The notes beneath the pieces are model-generated. The model worked only from the letters and a program-made list of their open reading frames with translations, searched no databases and was not told the DNA's origin. The position numbers and the translations under genes were made by a program. A stretch of DNA of 64,000 bases from the NCBI RefSeq assembly GCF_001542905.1, contig NZ_LOAJ01000001.1:2480001-2544000 (forward strand), written 5' to 3'. Shown here one piece after another: positions 53,199-62,702 of the stretch (positions are counted from its first letter, which is position 1; each line of letters opens with the position of its first letter). This stretch comes from Halorubrum aethiopicum (GTDB lineage: Archaea > Halobacteriota > Halobacteria > Halobacteriales > Haloferacaceae).

Positions 53199-54875
53199 AT
53201 GTCACTCACCGGGGCGGAGTATCTGGTCGGCGCGTTGGAGGAGTACGGCGTGGAACACGTCTTCGGGAACCCCGGCACGACGGAGCTGCCGACCGTTCAG
53301 GCGGTCGCCGACAGCCCGATCGAGTACGTCCTCGCGCTGCATGAAGACGTCGCGACGGGGATGGCCGCGGGGTACGCGACGACGCGACGGTACCACTCGC
53401 ACCACGACGACTCCGTGAACCCCCTCGGCGTCACGAACCTCCACGTCGCGCCGGGGCTCGCCCACGGCGTCGGCAACGTGATCGGAGCCGCCTTCTCCGG
53501 CTCACCCCTCCTCGTCACCGCGGGCAACTACGACACCGACTTCCAACACGAGGAGCCGATCCTCCACGGCGACCTCGAGGCCCTCGTCGATCAGTACACG
53601 AAGTGGAGCGCCTCCGTCCCCTCGGTCGAGGCGCTGCCGGCGATGCTGCGGCGGGCGGTGCGACAGGCGCTCACGCCGCCGACGGGTCCCGTCTTCCTCG
53701 AGCTCCCCATCGACGTGATGAAGGACGAGACCGACGCCGGCGTCCAGCGGCTCGGCCCGATCCCCGACGCGGGACGGGGCGATCCGGACGCGGTCGCGGC
53801 CGCCGCGCGGCTGGTGGCCGAGGCCGACGAGCCCGTGATGGTGATCGGCGACGAGGTCGCCCGGTCGGGGCCGGACGCGATCGCGGCCGCCGTCGACCTC
53901 GCGGAGGCGGCCGGCCTCCGGGTCCACGGCGAGTTCATCACCGCCGAGGCGAACTTCCCGACCGACCACGAGCTCTGGGGCGGGACGGTGCCGGGCACCG
54001 AGTCCGGCTTCGTCGACACCGTCGACGGCGACACGGTCGTCTTCGTCGGCTGCGGCTCGGCGACGACCTCGCTCGCGCACGAGGAGGAGCTGCTCCCCGA
54101 CGCGACGATCGTCCAGATCGGCCCGGACGGCTGGGAACTCGGGAAGAACTGGCCGGCGGACGCGTCGGTGCTCGGCGACCCGGGACACGTCCTCCGGGAG
54201 CTCACCGACCTCCTCTCCGAGGACCTCGCCGCGGGCGAGCGTGACGACCGGCTCGAACGCGCCCGCGAGCGCGTCGCGGCGATCCGCGAAGAGCAGCGCC
54301 CGGCCGCCCCCGACCCGGACGATCCGCGCGCCTCCAAGGGCCAACTGGGCGAGGCGATGGCCGAGGCCGCCGCCGACGCGCTCGTCGTCAACGAGGGCGT
54401 CACCGCGGGCCACGCGGTCCGGTGGAACGTCCCGCTCGGCCCCGAACAGTGGATCGGGAACAAAAGCGGCGGGCTCGGCTACGGGCTCCCCGCCGCGATC
54501 GGCGCGGCGATCGCCGAGCGCGAGCGCCCCGACCCCCGCGACGTGGTCGCGTTCATCGGCGACGGCTCGTACTTCTACTACCCGCAGGCGATCTACTCGG
54601 CCGTGCGACACGGCGTGGACCTCACGACGGTCGTCGCCGACAACCGGAACTACCGGATCTTGAAGGACAACACGCTCCGGGTCCTCGGCGGCGAGGAGAG
54701 CGACCACGACTTCACCGCGATGGACTTCGAGCCGCCGATGAACATCCCCGCCAACGCGGAGAGCTACGGCGCGACTGGCGAACTCGTCGACGACCCCGAC
54801 GCGATCGCGGACGCGATCACGGAGAGCCGAGACCGGGACGGTCCGACGGTCCTCGACGTCGCCATACACGACTGA
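53199..54875 (+). CDS. Thiamine-diphosphate enzyme (benzoylformate decarboxylase / acetolactate synthase-like)
   Basis: The 558-residue protein has the three domains of ThDP enzymes: PYR (about 1-170; GNPGTTELP and LHEDVATG with the activating Glu about 49), a central Rossmann-like domain (about 185-320), and PP (about 370-550; GDGSYFYYPQAI...NRN, the Mg-ThDP motif near 453-483). It lacks the FAD-site features of true acetolactate synthase, so a 2-oxoacid decarboxylase is more likely; substrate unknown. A TATA-like region (AAATGGTTTTTT, about 53164-53175) supports the ATG at 53199. Confidence 0.88.
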   Translation: MSLTGAEYLVGALEEYGVEHVFGNPGTTELPTVQAVADSPIEYVLALHEDVATGMAAGYATTRRYHSHHDDSVNPLGVTNLHVAPGLAHGVGNVIGAAFSGSPLLVTAGNYDTDFQHEEPILHGDLEALVDQYTKWSASVPSVEALPAMLRRAVRQALTPPTGPVFLELPIDVMKDETDAGVQRLGPIPDAGRGDPDAVAAAARLVAEADEPVMVIGDEVARSGPDAIAAAVDLAEAAGLRVHGEFITAEANFPTDHELWGGTVPGTESGFVDTVDGDTVVFVGCGSATTSLAHEEELLPDATIVQIGPDGWELGKNWPADASVLGDPGHVLRELTDLLSEDLAAGERDDRLERARERVAAIREEQRPAAPDPDDPRASKGQLGEAMAEAAADALVVNEGVTAGHAVRWNVPLGPEQWIGNKSGGLGYGLPAAIGAAIAERERPDPRDVVAFIGDGSYFYYPQAIYSAVRHGVDLTTVVADNRNYRILKDNTLRVLGGEESDHDFTAMDFEPPMNIPANAESYGATGELVDDPDAIADAITESRDRDGPTVLDVAIHD

Positions 54876-54952
54876 GCGCGGCGGCCCGGCCGTCCGACCC
54901 GGACGACATCGCGGCCGCTGGATTTAGTTGCCCCTTCGACGCAGTGGGGGAC

Positions 54953-56185
54953 ATGGTCACCATCGACCCCGAGCGGTTCAGGGAGACGTTCGAGCGGTAC
55001 TCCGAGATCGGCCGAACCGACGCCGACGGCCTCCATCGGCTGGCGCTCTCCGAGGAGGACCGGGAGGTACGGAACCTGTTCGTCTCGGACCTGGAGGACC
55101 TCGGTCTCGAGGTCCGGATCGACCGGATCGGCAACGTCTTCGGGCGCGCGGAGGGGACGGACCCCGACGCCGAGCCCGTCCTGATCGGCTCGCACCTCGA
55201 CTCCCAGCCGTACGGCGGGCGGTTCGACGGCCAACTCGGGGTCCTCACCGCGTTGGAGACGCTCCGGGCGTTCGACGACGAGGGCGTCGAGCACCGGCGG
55301 CCGATCGAGATCGTGAACTGGACGAACGAGGAGGGGTCGCGGTTCAAGCCGGCGCTGATGGGAAGCGGAGCCTTCATCGGCGAGCTCGACCTCGAGGAGG
55401 TGCTCGAACACGCGGACGCCGACGGCGTGACCGTCGACGAGGCGCTCGAGGCGGTCGGGTATCGCGGCGACGAGCCGGCGGAGCCGCGGGAGGAGTACCA
55501 CTCCGCGCTCGAACTCCACGTGGAGCAGGGGCCGAAACTCGAGGATCAAGGCCTCTCGGTCGGCGTCGTCGAGGGCGTGTTCGGGATGGCGTGGCTCGAG
55601 GTGGTCGTCCGCGGCGACGCCGACCACGCCGGTCCCTCGCCGATGTACTCCCGGAAGGACGCGCTCGTCGCCGCCTCCGACGTCGTCGGCGCGGTCCGGC
55701 GGCTCTCGAACCGCCTCGCCGACGACGTGGTGACGACGGTCGGGGAGCTCGAGGTGGAGCCCGGCTCGATCAACGTCATTCCGTCCGAAGTCCGGTTCAC
55801 CGTCGACGTGCGAAGCTACGACGACGCGGTCGTCGGCGACCTCGTCGAGGCGGTCGAACGCGAGGTCGAGGCCGCCTGCGAGCGCGAGGGCGTCGAGTAC
55901 GACCTCGAGGAGATCTGGCGGATCCCCCACACCGAGTTCTCCCCGCGCGTCGCCGAGACGGCGCTTGCCGCCGCCGACGACGTGGGCGCGTCCCACCGGG
56001 CGATGGTGAGCGGGGCCGGCCACGACGCGAGCTACGTGAACGAGATCACGGACACCGCCATGCTGTTCGTGCCGAGCGTCGACGGCAAGACCCACAACGA
56101 GGCCGAGTTCACGGAGTGGGCCGACGCCGAGGAGGGCGCTCGCGTGTACGCCGAGACGGTGGAGCGGCTGGCGAACGCGGAGTAG
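54953..56185 (+). CDS. M20-type amidase (N-carbamoyl-amino-acid hydrolase / allantoate amidohydrolase family)
   Basis: The 410-residue zinc hydrolase has GSHLDSQPYGGRFDGQLG (metal His and Asp near 80-91), NWTNEEGSRF (Glu pair near 125), LELHVEQGPKLE (near 190) and a C-terminal GAGHDASYVN. These are the marks of the carbamoylase/allantoate branch of M20. It would free an amino acid from an N-carbamoyl or ureido compound. A TATA box (GGATTTAGTTGCC, about 54920-54932) lies 27 bases before the ATG. It follows the ThDP enzyme after 77 bases. Confidence 0.88.
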   Translation: MVTIDPERFRETFERYSEIGRTDADGLHRLALSEEDREVRNLFVSDLEDLGLEVRIDRIGNVFGRAEGTDPDAEPVLIGSHLDSQPYGGRFDGQLGVLTALETLRAFDDEGVEHRRPIEIVNWTNEEGSRFKPALMGSGAFIGELDLEEVLEHADADGVTVDEALEAVGYRGDEPAEPREEYHSALELHVEQGPKLEDQGLSVGVVEGVFGMAWLEVVVRGDADHAGPSPMYSRKDALVAASDVVGAVRRLSNRLADDVVTTVGELEVEPGSINVIPSEVRFTVDVRSYDDAVVGDLVEAVEREVEAACEREGVEYDLEEIWRIPHTEFSPRVAETALAAADDVGASHRAMVSGAGHDASYVNEITDTAMLFVPSVDGKTHNEAEFTEWADAEEGARVYAETVERLANAE

Positions 56186-56215
56186 ACCTCGACGACCGAC
56201 GAACCGGCTGCCACC

Positions 56216-57088
56216 TCAGAGCGCGATCAGCGTCACGCCGATCACCGCGAGCAGCGCCGCGACCAGGCGGACGCGGAAGTAGCGCTCCCCGAGCAGGACG
56301 CCGCCGAGGACGACCGCGACGATCGCCTGCGTGTTGATCACCGGCGAGGCGATGCTGGCGGGCAGCGACGCGAACGCGAGCGTCGTGACGTGCTCGCCGA
56401 CCGCGACGATCCCGCCCGCGGCGGCCAGTTCCGGGAGGTCCGCGCGGACCCCCGTGGGCGGGTTCCGGACCGCGCTCGGGAGCAACACGAGCGCGACGCC
56501 GACCAGAAGCAGCGGGACCCACAGCGTCTCGGGGAGCGCCAGCTCCTGGAGCGCGACGCGTTTGCCCAGGTCGCTCACGGCGTAACACATCGCGCTCACT
56601 AACGCGAGCTGGGCCGGCCGCGACGCGGCGGCCTTCCGGAACGGCTCGAGGAGCCCGCCCGGCTCGTAGTTGGCGACGTAGACCGCGAACGTCGCGACGA
56701 CGATTCCGAGCACCTGGACGGGACGCAACACCTCGCCGAGGAGCAGCACCTCGAGCGGGAGGACGAACATCGGCACGACCTTGTTGATCGGCGCCACGTA
56801 CGACACCTGTCCCTCGGCGATCGCCCGTAGGAAGAGGACGAACGCGAGCGCGGTCGCCGCGACGGTGAGCGCGACGATCCCGACCTCGGCGAGTCCGAAC
56901 GCGCCGAGCGCGGTGAGGGAGCCCCCGCGATCGGCGAGTGTGACCGGGGCGTACCACGCCAGCGCGAACGCGTTGATACAGACGGTGAGCGCGGCCGGAG
57001 AGTACCCGTCGAACCACCGTTTCAGCACGAAGAGGTAGACGCCCCAGACGACGGCGGCGACGACCGCGAACCCGAGGCCGAGATCCAT
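56216..57088 (-). CDS. EamA/DMT-family transporter
   Basis: The 290-residue protein has about ten membrane helices in two EamA repeats (about 3-133 and 150-289). The first contains VSYVAPINKVVPMFVLPLEV and the second SIASPVINTQAIVAVVLGGV. It is only distantly like the EamA protein at 8379-9272. Export of a small metabolite is expected; the substrate is unknown. It is convergent with the amidohydrolase gene and its stop is 31 bases away. Confidence 0.86.
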   Translation of the reverse strand: MDLGLGFAVVAAVVWGVYLFVLKRWFDGYSPAALTVCINAFALAWYAPVTLADRGGSLTALGAFGLAEVGIVALTVAATALAFVLFLRAIAEGQVSYVAPINKVVPMFVLPLEVLLLGEVLRPVQVLGIVVATFAVYVANYEPGGLLEPFRKAAASRPAQLALVSAMCYAVSDLGKRVALQELALPETLWVPLLLVGVALVLLPSAVRNPPTGVRADLPELAAAGGIVAVGEHVTTLAFASLPASIASPVINTQAIVAVVLGGVLLGERYFRVRLVAALLAVIGVTLIAL

Positions 57089-57217
57089 CGCTCGCCCGGA
57101 CGACCGGGCGATTCAAGAGGCGTTCGATCGGGCGACGGGATCGGGAGACGCGAGAGACGGACCCGCCTCCTGCCGACGAGCGGAAGCTTTTTGCGGCCCG
57201 TGACGCCCCGTTAGCCC

Positions 57218-57820
57218 ATGGCCGATCCCTCCACCCTTGAGTCGTCATCGAAGCGCTACGACATCTCGACGGTCGACCTCTCCGACGACCGCTACGAGGT
57301 GAAACAGTCCGCGGTCCGGAACAAGTACACCGTCCGTGACGGGGCCGGAAACGTCGTCCTCCGCGGGAAACAGAAGCTGTTCAAGATGAAAGAGGAGTTC
57401 CCGTTCGTCACCGGCGACGACGCGGACGCGTTCACGGTCAAGGCGGGCGGCATCATGGACGTCGCCGGGAACTACGCGATCGTCGACGCGGGGACCGGAG
57501 AGGAGGTCGTCGTCCTCGACGAGGACCTCTCCTTTCTCGTGGAGAACTGGACGATCCGCGATCCCGAGACGGGCGAGGCGCTGGCGACCATCCGGTCGAA
57601 GAACAAGCTCCTCTCGGCGCTCCGACACCTCGTGAGCGTCGCGAACCTCGTCCCGAACAAGTACGAGATATTCGACGCCGACGGCGACCACGTCGGCGAC
57701 ATCGAGGGGAAGTTCTCGCTGCGGGACGCCTACACGGTCACCATCGACGACGCCACCGGCGTCCCGAAGGAGGCGGTGGTCGCGGCCGCGTGTATCCTCG
57801 ACGCCCTCGAGAACCAGTGA
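57218..57820 (+). CDS. LURP-one-related (Tubby-like fold) protein
   Basis: The 200-residue protein matches the LURP-one/Tubby C-terminal-like family: strands RYEVKQSAVRNKYTVRDG, GNVVLRGKQKLFKMKEEF, EVVVLDEDLSFLVENWTI, and a hydrophobic C-terminal helix EAVVAAACILDALEN inside the barrel. Proteins of this fold bind phospholipid head groups or membranes in eukaryotes; the archaeal role is unknown. A T-rich TATA-like element (GCTTTTTGCGG) lies 27-30 bases before the ATG. Confidence 0.85.
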   Translation: MADPSTLESSSKRYDISTVDLSDDRYEVKQSAVRNKYTVRDGAGNVVLRGKQKLFKMKEEFPFVTGDDADAFTVKAGGIMDVAGNYAIVDAGTGEEVVVLDEDLSFLVENWTIRDPETGEALATIRSKNKLLSALRHLVSVANLVPNKYEIFDADGDHVGDIEGKFSLRDAYTVTIDDATGVPKEAVVAAACILDALENQ

Positions 57821-57866
57821 GAGACGTGGTCGCCGTCGCCGGACCGCTCTCGCCGCCGTCGACGCC

Positions 57867-59312
57867 TCAGTCGTCGGTCGACTCGGGACTCGCGATCGCC
57901 CCGTCGACCCCGCTCCCGGTGAGATCCCCCGTCCGCCAGGTTCCGCGGCGGTACCAGGCGTAGGCGATCGCCGCGCCGACGACGTTCGAGACCGCGAACG
58001 ACAGCCAGATGCCGGTCTCGCCGATCCGGCCGGCGGCGACCCACGCGATCGGGAACCGGACGACGCCGAGCGTCACCACGGAGATCGCGGCCGCCGTGAG
58101 GGTCTTTCCGGCACCCCGAAAGCTGCCGGTGTACGCCCGCGTGATCCCGATGAACCCGAAGGTCAGCGCGGCGATCCGCAGGAACCGCGAGCCGACCGCC
58201 ACGACCCGATCGGCGGCCGCCTGGTCGGCCCCCACGAACGCCGAGACGATCGGCTCGGGGACGAGGAACACGAGGAGGCCGACGACCGAGAGGAGGCCGA
58301 ACAGCGTCGCGGCGGCCAGGTCGGCGGCCCGCTCGGCGCGGTCCGGCTCGCCAGCTCCGACGTTCTGGCCGGTCATGGTCTCGACGCCGCGGGCGACCGC
58401 GATCGCCGGCAGGAACACGACGGAGAACACCCGCGTGCCGATGCCGTAGGCGGCGACGACCGGGTCGGGAAAGAGCGCGACGATGAAGAGAAGGAGGTTC
58501 ATCGACAGCGCCCGACCGGTCCCCTCGACGGTCGCGGGGAAGCCGATCCGCGCCAGCCGACGCAGGTAGTCGAGGTCGGGCGTCATGTCCGCGAGGCGGA
58601 TCCGCACGCCGCGGGTCCCGCGGAACATGACCGCGAGTCCGACGGCGAGCGCGAGTGCCCGCGAGAACACGGTCGCGATCGCGGCCCCCTCGATCCCGAG
58701 CGCGGGGAACGGACCCCACCCGAAGATCAGGAAGGGGTCGAGCGCGACGTTGAGCACGACGGACCCGAACATCACGAGCATCGGGGTCACCGTGTCGCCG
58801 TACCCGCGCATGAGCGCGACGAACACCGCGAAGCCGAACATGAACACGAGCCCCAGCGAGATGATCTCCATGTATCCCGACGCCAGCGGGAGGACGCTCG
58901 TCGACGCCCCCATGATCCCGAGGAACTCCCCGACGAAGCGGTAGCCGACCGCCCCGAGCGCCAGGGAGGCGACGGCCGCGAACGTCATCGTCTGGGAGGC
59001 GGCGTACTCCGCCTCGCGCGACTTCCCCGCGCCGGTGTACTGCGCGACGAGCACGCTCCCGGCGACGGAGATCCCCATCCCGAGCGAGATGAGCAGGAAG
59101 ACCATCGGGAACGCGAAACTGATCGCCGCCAGCGCGTCCGTGCTGTACTGCCCGAGCCAGAAGGTGTCCGCGAGGTTGTACGCGGTCTGAAAGAGGTTCG
59201 TGACGACGATCGGCATCGAGAGGTAAAAGAGCGGCTTGCCGATGCCGCCCGAGGTGAGATCGAACTCCTCGGGGCCCTTGAACAGGGCGTCGATGCGGCT
59301 CCGGATCCCCAT
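57867..59312 (-). CDS. MATE-family multidrug/metabolite exporter
   Basis: The 481-residue protein has twelve membrane helices in two MatE domains. Typical segments are GKPLFYLSMPIVVTNLFQTA, FWLGQYSTDALAAISFAFP and, in the second half, FSVVFLPAIAVARGVETMTGQNVGAG. MATE proteins drive cationic drugs or metabolites out using sodium or protons. Its ATG shares one base with the stop of a 13-codon frame (TGATG). A perfect palindrome lies in the promoter, indicating repression by a nearby or distant TetR- or MarR-type regulator. Confidence 0.92.
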   Translation of the reverse strand: MGIRSRIDALFKGPEEFDLTSGGIGKPLFYLSMPIVVTNLFQTAYNLADTFWLGQYSTDALAAISFAFPMVFLLISLGMGISVAGSVLVAQYTGAGKSREAEYAASQTMTFAAVASLALGAVGYRFVGEFLGIMGASTSVLPLASGYMEIISLGLVFMFGFAVFVALMRGYGDTVTPMLVMFGSVVLNVALDPFLIFGWGPFPALGIEGAAIATVFSRALALAVGLAVMFRGTRGVRIRLADMTPDLDYLRRLARIGFPATVEGTGRALSMNLLLFIVALFPDPVVAAYGIGTRVFSVVFLPAIAVARGVETMTGQNVGAGEPDRAERAADLAAATLFGLLSVVGLLVFLVPEPIVSAFVGADQAAADRVVAVGSRFLRIAALTFGFIGITRAYTGSFRGAGKTLTAAAISVVTLGVVRFPIAWVAAGRIGETGIWLSFAVSNVVGAAIAYAWYRRGTWRTGDLTGSGVDGAIASPESTDD

Positions 59313-59353
59313 CAGCGAGTCGCCTCCGGGATCGCGGTCTGGGTGTCGTCCAT
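59312..59353 (-). CDS. 13-codon leader reading frame before the MATE gene
   Basis: ATG 59353 begins MDDTQTAIPEATR and stops at 59312, sharing one base with the MATE ATG (TGATG). Its start lies about 27 bases from AT-rich sequence at 59374-59387, so it is likely the first codon of a leaderless transcript. Ribosomes finishing it could restart on MATE. The peptide may have no function of its own. Confidence 0.4.
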   Translation of the reverse strand: MDDTQTAIPEATR

Positions 59354-59373
59354 GTCGATCGGTATCCGTACTT

Positions 59374-59387
59374 ACTAACTAGTTAGT
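59374..59387. promoter_or_regulatory. Perfect 14-base palindrome in the MATE promoter
   Basis: ACTAACTAGTTAGT is a perfect palindrome with no spacer. It occupies the place where the TATA element should be for a transcript starting at 59353, so a bound dimeric repressor would shut off the exporter. Confidence 0.65.
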
Positions 59388-59633
59388 CAAAAGGCTTCGG
59401 AAGCGAGTAGTTCGCCCGATAACCCGTTACTGAGCCGTTCTCCCGTCATCTACGACTGATCACACAGTACTTTGGGTCGGGAAACCGAACACGATCGCAC
59501 ACGACCGGGCTGGACTGGACCGGGTTGGACCGAACCGGGCTAGTCGGTTCACGCCCCTCCCGGTGGAGTGGAAGACGGTAACACACCACTGGATCCGAAA
59601 TCTGTTATGGGTGCTCGTGGTACCCCCGGTAGA

Positions 59634-60880
59634 ATGGACGTTCGCGAAGACGCGTTACGGGAGACGATCCGAGAACTGGTTTCCTACGAGAGCTACCCGG
59701 GCGAGGAGGCCGCGGTTCAGGCGTGGTTCCGCGAACACCTCGCCGACCTCGGCTTCGAGGTGTACGAGTGGGAGCCGGACCCGGAGCTCCTGGCGGCACA
59801 CCCGTCGTTTCCGCCGGTCGAGACGCTGGATCTGGAGGACCGACCGAGCCTCGGCGGCGTCCTCGAACTCGGCGACCCCGACGCCGGGCCGACGGTCGTG
59901 TTGAACGGCCACGTCGACGTGGTCCCGGTCGACGAGGGCTCCTGGACGAAACCCCCTTTCGACCCCCGCTGGGAGGACGGCCGCCTCTACGGGCGCGGAT
60001 CGCTCGACATGAAATCCGGACTCGCCGCCTGCGTCTTCGCCGCGCTCGCGGTCGAGGCGCGCGCCGAGGATCTCGACCTCGACGGCCGGATCGTCGTCGA
60101 GGGCGTCGTCGGCGAGGAGGAGGGCGGGATCGGCGCGGCCGTCGCCGCCGGAAAGAATCCCTATCCCTTCGAGCGCGACGCGGCGATCATCGCCGAGCCC
60201 ACCGACCTCTCGCTCGTCGTCGCCGCCGAGGGGAGCCTGATGAAGCGGCTCGAGGTGTTCGGCGAGTCGGCCCACGCCGCCCGCACCTGGGAGGGCGAGT
60301 CGGTGCTCCCGCACTTCGAGCGGATCCGCCACGCGTTCGAGGACCTCGAGCGAGAGCGCGCCGAGCGCGTCACCCACCCCCTCTTCGAGGCGTTCGACAA
60401 CCCGTGGCCGATCAACTTCGGCACCGTCGAGGCCGGCGACTGGGCCTCCTCCGTCCCCGCACACCTCACCTCCGAGATCCGGATCGGCGTCGCCCCCAGG
60501 AGACGGTCGCGGGGGTCGAAGCCGAGTTCCAAGAGCGGCTCGACGAGGTCGTCGCGGAGAGCGAGTGGCTCTCGGAGCACCCGCCGACGTTCGAGCGCTT
60601 CTCCGTCCAGTTCGAGGGGTCGGAGGTGAGCCAAGAGGAGCCGGTCGTCGAGCGGGTGGCGGAGGCGGCGGCGGCCCACGGTATCGAGCCGAACTACGAG
60701 GGGTTCACCGGCGGCACCGACGCCCGCCACTACCTCGACGCCGGGATCCCGACGGTCGTCTTCGGGCCCGGATCGGTCGACCTCGCCCACACGCCCGACG
60801 AGCACGTCGAGTGGGACGACGTCCGGCTCGCGAGCGAGATCATCGCCGACGCGACCGCATCGACGCTCGACTCGTACTGA
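59634..60880 (+). pseudogene. M20 peptidase (ArgE/DapE type) with a one-base frameshift
   Basis: The reading frame from ATG 59634 gives LNGHVDVVPVDEGSW, GRGSLDMKSGLAACV and VVGEEEGGIG, the M20 metal and catalytic motifs, up to SEIRIGVAP near 60497. The rest of the protein (ETVAGVEAEFQERLDEVV...FTGGTDARHYLDAGIPTV...LAHTPDEHVEW) continues in another frame to 60880. The change fits loss of one base around 60497-60500. The intact protein would be about 415 residues. It is either a real recent mutation or a sequencing error; codon pattern on both sides is intact. A TATA-like element 27 bases upstream fits the ATG. Confidence 0.85.
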
Positions 60881-60939
60881 TTCCGGCCGGAACCGCCGCT
60901 CGGTCAACGTTTAACCCGCGCTTCCGCCAATCCGTCCCC

Positions 60940-62214
60940 GTGAACGCGAAATCGCGGTCCCGACTGATCGAGTTGCGTCGCGACCTCCACCGACGGCCGG
61001 AGATCGGCTGGCGCGAGTTCTACACCACGGGCCGGATCGTCGAGGAACTCGAGGCGCTCGAGCCCGACGAGCTGTACGTCGGCCGCGAGATCCACCGCGA
61101 GGAGCGGCTCCGCCCGCCCACCGACGACGAGTTGGCCCGCGCCCGCGAGCGGGCGGTCGAGACCGGCGTCGACGAGGACGTGCTCGCGAAGGTCGAGGAC
61201 GGCTACACCGGCGCGATCGCGGTCCTCGAGAAGGGCGAGGGACCGACCGTGCTGCTCCGGGTCGACGTCGACGGCCTCCCACAGTCGGAGTCCGAGGACC
61301 CCGACCACCACCCGGCCGCCGAGGGGTTTCGGTCGGAGTACGACGAGCGCATGCACGCCTGCGGCCACGACGCGCACGCCGCGATCGGCGTCGGCGTCCT
61401 CGAGGCAGTGGCCGAGAGCGACTTCGAGGGGACGCTGAAGGTGCTCTTTCAACCCGCGGAGGAACTGGGCGCGGGCGCGGCGAGCGTCGTCGGCAGCGGC
61501 CACCTCGAGGACGTCGACTCCCTCATCGCCGTCCACGTCGGCCTCGACGTCGAGACGGGGGTCGTGGTCCCCGGCGTCGAGTCGTTCCTCGCGATAAACG
61601 GGTTCGAGGCGACCTTCGAGGGCGCTCCGGCCCACGCCGGAAACAGTCCCCAGGAGGGCGCACACGCCATCCAGGCGCTGTCGACCGCGGTCGGGAACCT
61701 CCACGCGATCCCCCGGCACGGCGACGGCGCGACGCGGATCAACGTCGGCGTCGTCGAGGGCGGGACCGCGACGAACATCGTGCCGGAGTCGGCCTCGCTC
61801 CAGGGGGAGGTCCGCGGGGCGACGACGGAACTCAGGAACTACGTCGAGGACCACGCCGCCCGCGTGATCCGGAGCGCGGCCGAGGTCCACGACTGCGACG
61901 TCGACGTGTCGTTCCGCGACGGCGCGCCGAGCGCCGACTGCGACGACGCGCTCGTCGACGCCGTCTCCGCGGCCGCGGCGGGCCACGACGCGACCGTCAC
62001 GCCCGACGAGGGCGACGCGCTCGGCGGCAGCGAGGACGCGACGCGGCTGATGCGCGCGGTCCAGCGGAACGGCGGCGAGGCGACCTACGTCGGCTTCGGC
62101 GCGAGCAACCCGACCGGCCACCACACCGCGACGTTCGACGTCGACGAGGCGGTCATCCCGCTCGCGGTCGACACCCTGACCGACGCGATCCGGTCGCTGT
62201 CGACCGCGGAGTGA
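60940..62214 (+). CDS. M20-family amidohydrolase (aminobenzoyl-glutamate/hippurate hydrolase type)
   Basis: The 424-residue enzyme has an N-terminal LIELRRDLHRRPEIGWREFY, metal-site MHACGHDAHAAIGVGVLE (about 138), FQPAEELGAGA and a dimerisation domain with FEGAPAHAGNSPQEGAHAI. It matches the AbgB/hippurate-hydrolase branch, including the longer insert between the first two motifs. It would hydrolyse N-acyl amino acids. The start is GTG 60940: a TATA-like GTTTAACCC (about 60909-60917) lies 27 bases upstream and no ATG fits. It follows the frameshifted M20 gene. Confidence 0.88.
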   Translation: MNAKSRSRLIELRRDLHRRPEIGWREFYTTGRIVEELEALEPDELYVGREIHREERLRPPTDDELARARERAVETGVDEDVLAKVEDGYTGAIAVLEKGEGPTVLLRVDVDGLPQSESEDPDHHPAAEGFRSEYDERMHACGHDAHAAIGVGVLEAVAESDFEGTLKVLFQPAEELGAGAASVVGSGHLEDVDSLIAVHVGLDVETGVVVPGVESFLAINGFEATFEGAPAHAGNSPQEGAHAIQALSTAVGNLHAIPRHGDGATRINVGVVEGGTATNIVPESASLQGEVRGATTELRNYVEDHAARVIRSAAEVHDCDVDVSFRDGAPSADCDDALVDAVSAAAAGHDATVTPDEGDALGGSEDATRLMRAVQRNGGEATYVGFGASNPTGHHTATFDVDEAVIPLAVDTLTDAIRSLSTAE

Positions 62215-62265
62215 CCGGGGTACCCTCCGACGGGAGTCGTCATCCGGCCCCCGAGCCAGCAGCCG

Positions 62266-62490
62266 TCACGCGAACTCCGCCAGCGCCAGGAGGACGCTCG
62301 GCGCGGCGAGCAGCACGAGGCCGACGAGCATCAGCCCCGCGGGGATCCAGAGCAGTCCCGTCTCGGTGAGCGCCCAGAGCGCGATCCCCGCGAGGACGGC
62401 GATCAGACCGACGGCACGAAGCAGCCAACTGACGACGCCCTCCAGGCCGGCGTCGGCGACGAGGTCGACCGCGTCCAGTAGCTCGTCCAT
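62266..62490 (-). CDS. Small two-helix membrane protein
   Basis: The 74-residue protein has hydrophobic helices at about 22-44 (WLLRAVGLIAVLAGIALWAL) and 48-70 (LLWIPAGLMLVGLVLLAAPS). No family recognised. Upstream of it lie tandem repeats (62522-62599). Confidence 0.65.
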   Translation of the reverse strand: MDELLDAVDLVADAGLEGVVSWLLRAVGLIAVLAGIALWALTETGLLWIPAGLMLVGLVLLAAPSVLLALAEFA

Positions 62491-62521
62491 GGGGGGCGTC
62501 TCGCGCTCGGAGAAACTTGAG

Positions 62522-62599
62522 CGGATCGGACGTGGCCGAGCCGATCGGACGTGACCGAACCGGTCGGACGTGACTGAGCCGATCGGACGTGGCCGAGGG
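62522..62599 (+). repeat. Tandem repeat of about 19 bases, four units
   Basis: CGGATCGGACGTGGCCGAG, CCGATCGGACGTGACCGAA, CCGGTCGGACGTGACTGAG and CCGATCGGACGTGGCCGAG follow one another. A more diverged copy may follow. They lie upstream of a divergent gene pair. Confidence 0.85.
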
Positions 62600-62702
62600 G
62601 CGTGGCGGTGATCGAGCGGAGCGGACGCGGGTCGAGCGGAGCCGGCGAATCGATCCGCATGCGAACGCTTATCGACGTCCGTGGAGACGGCAAAGCAAGG
62701 TG

